Of a stretch of 64,000 nucleotides of DNA, positions 56,292-64,000 are shown piece by piece. Every line of letters starts with the position of its first letter. Positions within the stretch are counted from its first letter, which is position 1. This DNA is from Nipponacmea schrenckii (taxonomy: Eukaryota; Mollusca; Gastropoda; Lottiidae): NCBI GenBank assembly GCA_030562195.1, contig JAUJPP010000011.1, forward strand, positions 2,480,001 to 2,544,000. The letters are read 5' to 3'. The translations under genes and the position numbers were made by a program. The notes beneath the pieces were generated by a model. The model did no database searches, was not told where the DNA came from, and saw only the letters and a program-made list of their open reading frames with translations.

Positions 56292-56969
56292 TGAATCAAG
56301 ACGGAACTTTTGATCCTAAACTCTTGAACTCAATAATTGAGAAGTCTGTAGACAGTGCTGTCTGTAAAGCTTTTTAAACATTTCGAAAATGAATTCAAAA
56401 AAATTATTGATGAAAAAATGTCCGACATCTGTGAACGAGTGACAATTCTTGAAATTGGTCAAGAACAATCAAGTCAAAATTTCGAAGATGTTGATGATAA
56501 AATCAAAAAAATTGAAGTACTTCTCGAAGAAAAGAATGAACAAATATTGAAATTAGAATCAAAACTGAACCATCTTGAACAATATTCAAGAAAATGCCAT
56601 ATTCGTGTATTTGGTGTTCAGGAATCTCAAAACGAAAACTGTGTTGATATAGTGAATGGTATAATAAAAGATAAATTAAACATTGATTGTAATGTGCACA
56701 TTGATGTTGCTCACAGGGTTGGTCCCATTAGGGGTTCAACCGCCAAACCCCGTGGAATTATAGCTAGATTCTCTCGTTACTGTGACAAACAATTAGTAAT
56801 TGCAGCCAGAAGTAAACTTAAAAACTCAGGAATCGTGATTGCTGATGACATGACCCGTACTAATGTAAGACTAATTGAAGCAGCTAAAAGTAATAAAAAT
56901 GTTAAAAGGGCATGGTTCACAAATGGCAAAATTATGGTCGAGAGTCTCAATGGAAAAAAATTAAATTAG
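56292..56969 (+). CDS. LINE C ORF1 protein (coiled coil, RRM-like), one frameshift
   Basis: From ATG 56292: MNQDGTFDPKLLNSIIEKSV, DSAVCKAF, then a single extra T in a T-run near 56370 breaks the frame, which resumes as KHFENEFKKIIDEKM. A coiled coil follows (DDKIKKIEVLLEEKNEQILK, LESKLNHLEQYS), then an RRM-like domain (RKCHIRVFGVQESQNENCVD) and a C-terminal domain (RGIIARFSRYCDKQLVIAA, SGIVIADDMT). This is the L1-type ORF1 plan: a trimeric RNA-binding chaperone. The frameshift could be a real lesion or a homopolymer base-call error, since everything else is intact. Stop TAG at 56967. Confidence 0.85.
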
Positions 56970-57872
56970 AACAACACATGGACTTGAATAAGTCACTTGC
57001 TAATTGATAATTACTTTGCAAATGTGTGATTAAGTTTGAACTTAAAATGTACTTGTTTTGTCTTCAATTATTTCTGTTCAATACATTTTTATACGAATTA
57101 GTAGGCCGAACAATTGGATGAAATAATTACTTTAAGACTTATAACGATTTCAAGAAAATCATAGGTGATTACTGTTCTTAACATGAACTGATATTAACTT
57201 GATGAATACTGTTATCATCACCTTAACTGGTTTATAGACTGACTGTAAATTTCACAACAAGCTCACTAATTTCTGATGTAGACTAACCGCTCCTTCCGAT
57301 TCTTGTAGCATTGAATGCCAGTGTTCCTTTCAAAATAATATCTAAAATATCTGTTTGACTGTTCCAGGGTAATCCTTATTTCCTTTCGGTTTCGTGCTTT
57401 AATAAGGTTTACCAAATGGAAATATTATCCCATGCCTCTGCTCCTTACAATTTTACTTCACCTCCGTTCCACAAAATACTCTCATTAGCCTAACTTTATA
57501 ACTGTGTTGTATGTTTAGGAAGTGAAATAGGTTCTGTTGCATTGACCAAACATAGATGGACAAGCGGTATCCACATTTTCAATTTTTAAACATATTTTAA
57601 AATGCTGTCATCCTATGAATTATTCTATTTGCTTAGACAACCTCCTACATTCCTGTTTGTTTAGAATCGTTTGCTAAACTTTTCATAATTAAATTTGTGT
57701 AGTTTTCTGTTTATATTTGTATATTTTCCTTAGTATTCTTTGTTGAAATGTTTTATTTTCAGTATTATTTTTTTGCCTGTTGTATTCTCCAATGTTTCTT
57801 ACTTTTGTCTATCAAAAAGAGCCACCAATTCCGTTTTAGCATTCACATCACGATTGGTACTTTTCATGATGA
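56970..57872. other. Spacer between LINE C ORF1 and ORF2
   Basis: About 900 bp with no recognisable domain. A hydrophobic frame at 57748-57936 (YFQYYFFACCILQCFLLL) overlaps the ORF2 start in another frame; its meaning is unclear. Confidence 0.5.
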
Positions 57873-60800
57873 GTTGTCACTCTTTGTCATCCACATATAT
57901 TTACTAAATTTAAACAAAGAACTAAACAGACATTGAGCGTCGATGATTGGGTGACTTCTCAAAAATATTTCATTAATAACAAATCTGTAAATCATTTCGA
58001 CCTATTATTGAAAGCTGGTGATGTGCATTCAAATCCCGGTCCACTTTGTGATAACAAATTGTCAATTTTCCACCTTAATGCCAGAAGCATTCGCCATAAA
58101 TTGGACTTGATCAAAAATGATGTAGAAGAGAGCCATATTTGTTGTTTTACAGAAACTCATTTAGACGAGAGCATTCCAGACAATGTTCTTCAGTGGGCGT
58201 GTTTTCAAAAGCCATTCCGAAAGGACAGAAATTGCTATGGGGGTGGAGTTTTAGTTTATATTTCCGAAAATATAATATGTAGCCGAAGATTAGATCTTGA
58301 ATGCGCAAATATTGAAAGTATCTGGGTCGAATGTCACTTTAAAGGCAAAATAATCTTGTTAGGGACATATTATAAACCACCAGACACTGACCCTACTGAT
58401 TTCTATGCTAAATTGGAAATAAGTATCGAATTAGCTTATGAAAAGTCCTCAAATATTTTTATTGTGGGTGATTTAAACGATGATATTCAACGTCCGAATT
58501 GTCGGTTAAACCAGTTGCTACCCACAACTAATCTCAAACATGTAATTACTGTTCCAACAAGAGTAACTGAGAAAACCTCCACAATACTTGACGTGATTTT
58601 AACAAATGATCTCATCACTCCAGAGCTATCTGAAGTTATTGATTTCGATCCAAAAATATCTGATCATAAGGGTATCCATGCTATATTCGACTTTGCTGTA
58701 CCTTGCCCAGTTGACTACAGTCGAGACATTTACCTCTACAAGACAGCAAATTTTGAGTTGTTGAATGATTTGATCAAACATTTTGATTGGCCTGACCTTT
58801 TTGCTAAACTTACTGTAAACGATGCTTGCAATGAATTTTATAAGATTCTAAATGAACTTATCGATCTATGTATCAAAAAGAAAACTGTCATAATAAGACC
58901 ATCAGATAAACCTTGGTTTAATTCAAATATACGTCGTGAAATACGAATTCGCAACCGTTTCAGGAAAAAGGCTATACGAACGAAAAGTGGAGGTGATATC
59001 CTTAAATTTAAAAAACAACGTAACAAGGTTAATAATCTGAAAAAAGTGTTAAAATATGAATATGAAAAGAAACTTGTCGAAGGTCTTAATAGTGATGATG
59101 TAAAATCTTCCGATTATATTTATTGGCAATGCTTAAAAAAGATTCTCAATCAAGAATCGTCAAGTAAAATACCTCCTCTATCCGACCCCAATACTGGTCG
59201 TATAGCCGATACTGATGCTGGAAAAGCTGAACTTCTTAATGCGTTTTTTGCATCTGTTTGCAGTAATAAGTCAAACGCTGAACTACCTGAATTTGAGTAT
59301 CGCACTTCCCACAAATTCTCACTTCCGGAAATCACTGCAGATGAAATTAAGCGTTTTATAAAACGTTTGAAACCCAGAAAAGCAAATGGCAGCGACAATA
59401 TCAGCCACACAGTACTTAAAAAGACTATTGAAACAATTTGTAAACCTCTAAGTTTGATTTATAACAAATCGATAATCGAGGGCGTTTTCCCTAATGTATG
59501 GAAACATGCTCGGGTTATGCCACTTTTCAAAAACGGTTCAAAATCAGAAGTCACAAATTATCGACCTATTTCTCTGCTAAGCTCGTTGAGCAAGATTTTT
59601 GAAAGGATTGTTTTTAATCATCTTTATAGTTACTTCAACGATAATAATCTGATATATAAATATCAGTCAGGTTTTCGACCATCGTATTCGCCGGTCTTTC
59701 AGTTATTAGAAGTCTACAATGATATTGTTAATGCCCTTGATCAGAGAAAATACTCATGTTTCACATTCTGCGACATATCAAAGGCTTTTGATCGTGTCTT
59801 TCTTCGCGGTCTGATTCTAAAATTACAAAAATATGGAATTTCTGATAATATATTGCGCTGGTTTGATAGTTATGTTAATGAACGTCGTCAAAGTGTCTTT
59901 GTAGGAAATTCAGTCTCGTCAGAACTATCACTTTTTTCAGGCGTTCCACAAGGTTCAGTACTTGGCCCGTTTCTCTTTTTGGTTTATTTGAATGATATCC
60001 ATGACACATTACAAAACATTTCGCGTCTATTTGCTGATGATACAGCGATTGGTTGTAATCAGTCATCAATTACTGATATAGAACTTTCTTTAAACGCTGA
60101 TCTCGTTTCATTAGATAGATGGGCGTCTATCTGGTTGGTCAAATTTAATCCAAAGAAAACTAAAGTTGTCCTTTTCACAAATAAATCAAACTATATAAAA
60201 CCTAATATATGTTTTGGCAATGAAAGATTAGAAATTTTAAAATCTCATAAACACCTGGGTGTTACGTTTTCGTCTGACGTTAAATGGAATAGTCATATTC
60301 AAAACATTTGTAATTCTGCGTCAAAATTATTAAATATCTTAAGAAAACTGAAGTATCAACTATCCCAGAAAACTTTAAGCAATATATACAAAAGCTTCAT
60401 AAGATCCAGATTAGAATATTGTTGTGAAGTGTGGGACGGGTGTGGCGATGGCGATTCTGAGGCTCTTGAAAAGGTTCAGCTTGAGGCAGCTAGGATCGTA
60501 ACCGGCCTTCCGAAATACTCAAGTAGGCAGTCTTTATACTTCGAAACCGGTTGGCCCAAATTAATTGATAGGAGAAAAAATCGGCGACTTGTTGCTTTGT
60601 ACAAAATCATTAATGGTCATGCACCTGACTACATGAATGATATCTTAAACAACATTAACAACTTTGACAGACATCACAATTTACGCAATTCAAATGATAT
60701 CCCGATTCCGTTTTCAAGGCTAAATTCCAAACAAAATTCCTTTTTTCCAGCTACTATCCGTGACTGGAATAGCCTTAGCGAAAATATAAAATCCTCAGAC

Positions 60801-61190
60801 AGTATAAATTCATTCAAATATAGATTAAAATCTCAAATTAGTTCTTGTTTTGCTCCAAGTTTTTTCTGCAAGGGTAACATATTTGAAAATATCATTCACA
60901 CTAAACTTCGTCATGGCAACAGTTCTCTAAAATCTGATTTAATAAAATATGACATAGTGACAAATACTAAATGTGATTGTGGTGCACCCATTGAAGATGC
61001 TTATCATTTTTTCTTCGTCTGTGCCAATTATATGAAACCGAGAACCGTTTTATTTGCTAACCTGACTGAAACCAAGCTTGACTTAAACATTCTCTTATGG
61101 GGTGATCCCAATGCTACTTATGACCAGAATTCTAAGCTTTTCAAACATGTTCAAAATTATATTAAGGCTACAGGCAGATTTGAAATGTAA
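57873..61190 (+). CDS. LINE C ORF2: APE endonuclease and reverse transcriptase, intact
   Basis: More than 1080 codons without a break. N-terminus: LLLKAGDVHSNPGP, a 2A-like motif (58006-58050), which in other LINEs causes ribosome skipping before the last Pro. APE: FHLNARSIRHKLDLI, FTETHLDES, GTYYKPP, FIVGDLNDDI, ILDVILTNDL, SDHKGIHAI. RT: KPRKANGSDNISHTVLKK, NYRPISLLSSLSKIFER, DISKAFDRV, SGVPQGSVLGPFLF and the catalytic LFADDTAIG (60029-60055), then HKHLGVTFSSDVKWNSHI. C-terminus: CDCGAPIEDAYHFFFVC, a possible zinc knuckle. No RNase H. No ATG occurs between the upstream stop (57870) and the APE, so the start codon is undefined; TTG at 57933 or another non-AUG start is possible. CR1/L2-group by motif; probably active recently. 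Confidence 0.9.
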   Translation, partial: VVTLCHPHIFTKFKQRTKQTLSVDDWVTSQKYFINNKSVNHFDLLLKAGDVHSNPGPLCDNKLSIFHLNARSIRHKLDLIKNDVEESHICCFTETHLDESIPDNVLQWACFQKPFRKDRNCYGGGVLVYISENIICSRRLDLECANIESIWVECHFKGKIILLGTYYKPPDTDPTDFYAKLEISIELAYEKSSNIFIVGDLNDDIQRPNCRLNQLLPTTNLKHVITVPTRVTEKTSTILDVILTNDLITPELSEVIDFDPKISDHKGIHAIFDFAVPCPVDYSRDIYLYKTANFELLNDLIKHFDWPDLFAKLTVNDACNEFYKILNELIDLCIKKKTVIIRPSDKPWFNSNIRREIRIRNRFRKKAIRTKSGGDILKFKKQRNKVNNLKKVLKYEYEKKLVEGLNSDDVKSSDYIYWQCLKKILNQESSSKIPPLSDPNTGRIADTDAGKAELLNAFFASVCSNKSNAELPEFEYRTSHKFSLPEITADEIKRFIKRLKPRKANGSDNISHTVLKKTIETICKPLSLIYNKSIIEGVFPNVWKHARVMPLFKNGSKSEVTNYRPISLLSSLSKIFERIVFNHLYSYFNDNNLIYKYQSGFRPSYSPVFQLLEVYNDIVNALDQRKYSCFTFCDISKAFDRVFLRGLILKLQKYGISDNILRWFDSYVNERRQSVFVGNSVSSELSLFSGVPQGSVLGPFLFLVYLNDIHDTLQNISRLFADDTAIGCNQSSITDIELSLNADLVSLDRWASIWLVKFNPKKTKVVLFTNKSNYIKPNICFGNERLEILKSHKHLGVTFSSDVKWNSHIQNICNSASKLLNILRKLKYQLSQKTLSNIYKSFIRSRLEYCCEVWDGCGDGDSEALEKVQLEAARIVTGLPKYSSRQSLYFETGWPKLIDRRKNRRLVALYKIINGHAPDYMNDILNNINNFDRHHNLRNSNDIPIPFSRLNSKQNSFFPATIRDWNSLSENIKSSDSINSFKYRLKSQISSCFAPSFFCKGNIFENIIHTKLRHGNSSLKSDLIKYDIVTNTKCDCGAPIEDAYHFFFVCANYMKPRTVLFANLTETKLDLNILLWGDPNATYDQNSKLFKHVQNYIKATGRFEM

Positions 61191-61451
61191 TGAAGTATCA
61201 ATATGTGTCATAATTCCTGAATGTTAAACTTGAAGTTGTGTGGCTTATTTCTCTTCTTGCCTTCTCTCTTACCTTCATTTTGTACATAATGTTCTTTAAT
61301 TTTCCTTTGTTCTTTTTGTTTGATTTAACGTTTAATCACTTGTTGCCTATGATATAACCTATTTTGTACTATGGAGATGGTTTTGATTAAGTTTTGTTAA
61401 CTTGTACCAAATCCATTTGATAATTTCAATAAAATATGTTTAAATCAAAAA

Positions 61452-62023
61452 ATATACAATATCTCGAGGGTCTGAGGTTGGTTTACCTAATCGGCCATTA
61501 GCTTTAAGTAATGTCTGTAGGGTTTTACCACTGCTGAATGTGACGTCTATATCAGTTTCCCTCTGGATAAACCGTTTGATCTGGTAACTGAGCGGGCCAA
61601 TAAACGGGATCTTAATAGTTAAAGGTCTGGCGTTCTTTATGGATTGTGGTGGCTTGCAGGTATGAGTCAGGGTCTGCTTAATCGTTCTGTCAACTAGTTT
61701 CTGTGGGTAGTCATTATTGGTAATTAATGCTTTCCTGATGTGATTAATTTCAGTTCTTAAGTTTTCTTCATTGTTGCAAATAACTTTTGCTCTTCTGGTT
61801 AAGGTTGTTATTATGCCTGTTTTAATTTGACGGTGATGATTGGATTGGTTATTAACATATTGGTCTGTATGGGTCGGCTTTCGGTAAACTGTAGTGTTGA
61901 GTTCTTCTCTTCTTTTGATATGTATATCCAAGAATGGTAGTTTCTGCTCTTCATCTTCTCTTTCCATGGTGAATTGAATTCTAGGTTCTATGGAATTCAG
62001 ATGATGAAGTAGTATGAGCGGGT
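61452..62023 (-). pseudogene. Penelope-like element, RT C-terminal part, cut by gap
   Basis: Minus-strand frame: KLPFLDIHIKRREELNTTVY, RKPTHTDQYVNNQSNHHRQI, TLTRRAKVICNNEENLRTEI, then RPLTIKIPFIGPLSYQIKRF and KPTSDPRDIVY. LPFLD and VYRKPTHTDxYLxxxSxHH are diagnostic of Penelope-like reverse transcriptases. The frame ends artificially at 61440 because the LINE C insertion follows DIVY; the GIY-YIG domain continues at 56002. The catalytic RT core lies in or beyond the gap. Confidence 0.88.
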
Positions 62024-62523
62024 NNNNNNNNNNNNNNNNNNNNNNNNNNNNNNNNNNNNNNNNNNNNNNNNNNNNNNNNNNNNNNNNNNNNNNNNNNNNN
62101 NNNNNNNNNNNNNNNNNNNNNNNNNNNNNNNNNNNNNNNNNNNNNNNNNNNNNNNNNNNNNNNNNNNNNNNNNNNNNNNNNNNNNNNNNNNNNNNNNNNN
62201 NNNNNNNNNNNNNNNNNNNNNNNNNNNNNNNNNNNNNNNNNNNNNNNNNNNNNNNNNNNNNNNNNNNNNNNNNNNNNNNNNNNNNNNNNNNNNNNNNNNN
62301 NNNNNNNNNNNNNNNNNNNNNNNNNNNNNNNNNNNNNNNNNNNNNNNNNNNNNNNNNNNNNNNNNNNNNNNNNNNNNNNNNNNNNNNNNNNNNNNNNNNN
62401 NNNNNNNNNNNNNNNNNNNNNNNNNNNNNNNNNNNNNNNNNNNNNNNNNNNNNNNNNNNNNNNNNNNNNNNNNNNNNNNNNNNNNNNNNNNNNNNNNNNN
62501 NNNNNNNNNNNNNNNNNNNNNNN
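62024..62523. other. Assembly gap (500 N)
   Basis: Placeholder of 500 N between the Penelope RT and an antisense I-like LINE fragment; their linkage is by scaffolding only. Confidence 0.99.
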
Positions 62524-62913
62524 GCTTGTAAATATCTCCGATCACTGGGTGCACAAGCTGGATGTTATGAATAGCTTGTAATGCGGACAGAGAATCAGAA
62601 TAGATAATACATTTTTTAAATGATGATGAGGACTGAAAGAACTCGAGTGCCTGTAAAATGGCAACGAGTTCTGCAGTAAAAATAGAGGCTGCTGGTGGAA
62701 GAGATACAGACAGGACTTCGGATGGTGTCACTGTTGCAGCCGCAACCTTATCACCATCCTTGGACCCATCTGTATAGAAAGGAGCATAATCCCCATATTT
62801 AGCCCTTAATTCAAGAAATTTCGACTTGAAGACGATCGAGCTTGTCTGTGACTTCTTATTGCTTGATAGACTAAAGTCTATCTGAAATGGAGCAATTGAC
62901 CAAGGTGGAACTG
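62524..62913 (-). pseudogene. I-like LINE fragment with RNase H (minus strand)
   Basis: Minus strand: FQIDFSLSSNKKSQTSSIVF, LELRAKYGDYAPFYTDGSKD, AAATVTPSEVLSV, TAELVAILQALEFF, IYSDSLSALQAIH, VIGDIYK. First Asp, Glu and second Asp of RNase H are kept; the rest is in the gap. Its truncated end abuts the ankyrin-repeat region at about 62913. The only minus-strand copy of this family in the window. Confidence 0.88.
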
Positions 62914-62956
62914 GGTTATCATTTGTAAAACTCCAGTCTCACATATTTGTTTTCAG

Positions 62957-64000
62957 TATGGTTGTACAGCCTTACATATTGCTAGTTATAATGGTCATAT
63001 AGAGGCCATAACAAAATTATTAAAAAATGGTGCTGATATAAATGCTGTTGATAAGTTTAACAATTCGTTAGGTATTTTAGCCAGTTATAATGGTCATATA
63101 GAGGCCATAACAACATTAATAAAGAATGGGGCAGATATAAATGCTGTTGATAAGTTTAACAATTCGTTAGGTATTTTAGCCAGTTATAATGGTCATATAG
63201 AGGCCATAACAACATTAATAAAGAATGGTGCTAATATAAATGCTGTTGATAAAGTAAACAATTAGTTAGGTATTATAGCCAGTTATAATGGTCAAATAGA
63301 GACCATAACAACATTAATAAAGAATGGGGCAGATATAAATGCTGTTAATAAAGTAAACAATTAGTTAGGTATTTTAGCCAGTTATAATGGTCATATAGAG
63401 GCCATAACAACATTAATAAAGAATGGTGCTAATATAAATGCTGTTGATAAGTTTAACAATTCGTTAGGTATTTTAGCCAGTTATAATGGTCATATAGAGG
63501 CCATAACAACATTAATAAAGAATGGGGCAGATATACATGCTGTTGATAAAGTAAACAATTAGTTAGGTATTTTAGCCAGTTATAATGGTCATATAGAGGC
63601 CATCAGAATATTAATAGACAATGGGGCAGATATAAATGATGTTGATAAAGTAAACAATTAGTTAGGTATTTTAGCCAGTTATAATGGTCATATAGAGGCC
63701 ATAACAACATTAATAAAGAATGGTGCTAATATAAATGCTGTTGATAAGTTTAACAATTCGTTAGGTATTTTAGCCAGTTATAATGGTCATATAGAGGCCA
63801 TAACAACATTAATAAAGAAGGGGGCAGATATACATGCTGTTGATAAAGTAAACAATTAGTTAGGTATTTTAGCCAGTTATAATGGTCATATAGAGGCCAT
63901 AACAACATTAATAAAGAAGGGGGCAGATATACATGCTGTTGATAAGGTAAACAATTAGTTGGGTATTTTAGCCAGTTATAATGGTCAAATAGAGGCCATA
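62957..64000 (+). pseudogene. Ankyrin-repeat exon, tandemly amplified with in-frame stops
   Basis: A splice acceptor (atttgttttcag|tatgg) at 62956 opens YGCTALHIASYNGHIEAITK, LLKNGADINAVDKFN, a canonical ankyrin repeat. About nine more 99-bp (33-codon) units follow to the window edge, but with NSLGILASYNGHIEAITT in place of the TPLH start. Units carry either aagtttaacaattcg (open) or aaagtaaacaattag (TAG in frame, first at 63263-63265). The frame is therefore open for 102 codons only, and six later or equal units carry the same stop. Likely a decaying ankyrin gene, or a satellite derived from one. The 3' side is outside the window. Confidence 0.85.

Larger units (their letters stand above)
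56003..61451 (+). mobile_element. Near-complete CR1-group LINE (family C), 5449 bp
   Basis: A full LINE: 5' UTR (56003-56291), ORF1 (56292-56969 with one frameshift), ~900-bp spacer, ORF2 (to 61190), a 3' UTR with aataaa at 61429, and a short A-rich end before atatacaa. Flanked by an 8-bp target duplication. Far better preserved than any other element here, so likely the youngest insertion. Confidence 0.9.

Overview
The window is eukaryotic and invertebrate, most likely molluscan. It is AT-rich, has spliced genes with GT-AG introns, and is packed with APE-type LINEs, a tRNA-derived SINE, a Penelope-like element, Gypsy, MULE and Polinton-like remnants, and an oyster pearl/Helentron-like element with a ~160-bp tandem core. 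The taxon is an inference from this repeat repertoire, not a measured match. Three 500-base runs of N mark assembly gaps.

Layout. 1-5600: decayed fragments (DNA polymerase B of Polinton type, a LINE 3' half, a zeste/NAIF1-type Myb/SANT domain). 5750-7019: minus-strand tyrosine recombinase cut by a gap. 7541-32404: a nested nest of LINEs. A minus-strand LINE (family A) is interrupted by a plus-strand CR1/L2-like LINE (family B), a SINE, a pearl-like element and a truncated I-like LINE. From 13.8 kb on, the sequence is a tandem duplication (unit 1 about 13816-22743, unit 2 about 22744-28781), and unit 2 preserves the empty sites of insertions seen in unit 1. An I-superfamily LINE (gag-like ORF1 with CCHC knuckles, APE, RT, RNase H) occurs at least nine times. 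32405-34797 is a 34-bp minisatellite.

The one convincing host gene lies on the minus strand at 42091-35071. Six exons join in phase into 371 codons: signal peptide, SUEL/rhamnose-binding-lectin-like domain, a second extracellular domain, a short Cys/Thr-rich stalk, one transmembrane helix, and a cytoplasmic tail with two YxxL motifs eight residues apart (ITAM spacing; each also fits an ITIM and a pYxN site). This looks like a lectin-type immune or adhesion receptor. Its last two exons, with flanking minisatellites, are duplicated at 45864-47131, where a 14-nt deletion and loss of the GT splice donor have inactivated them.

44110-55200 holds more duplicated LINE pieces, a MULE transposase tail and a Gypsy gag-protease fragment. 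56003-61451 is a nearly complete LINE (5.4 kb, 8-bp target duplication, intact ORF2 with a 2A-like NPGP motif) inserted in a Penelope-like element. 62957-64000 is an ankyrin-repeat array whose 99-bp repeats have been amplified together with in-frame stops.
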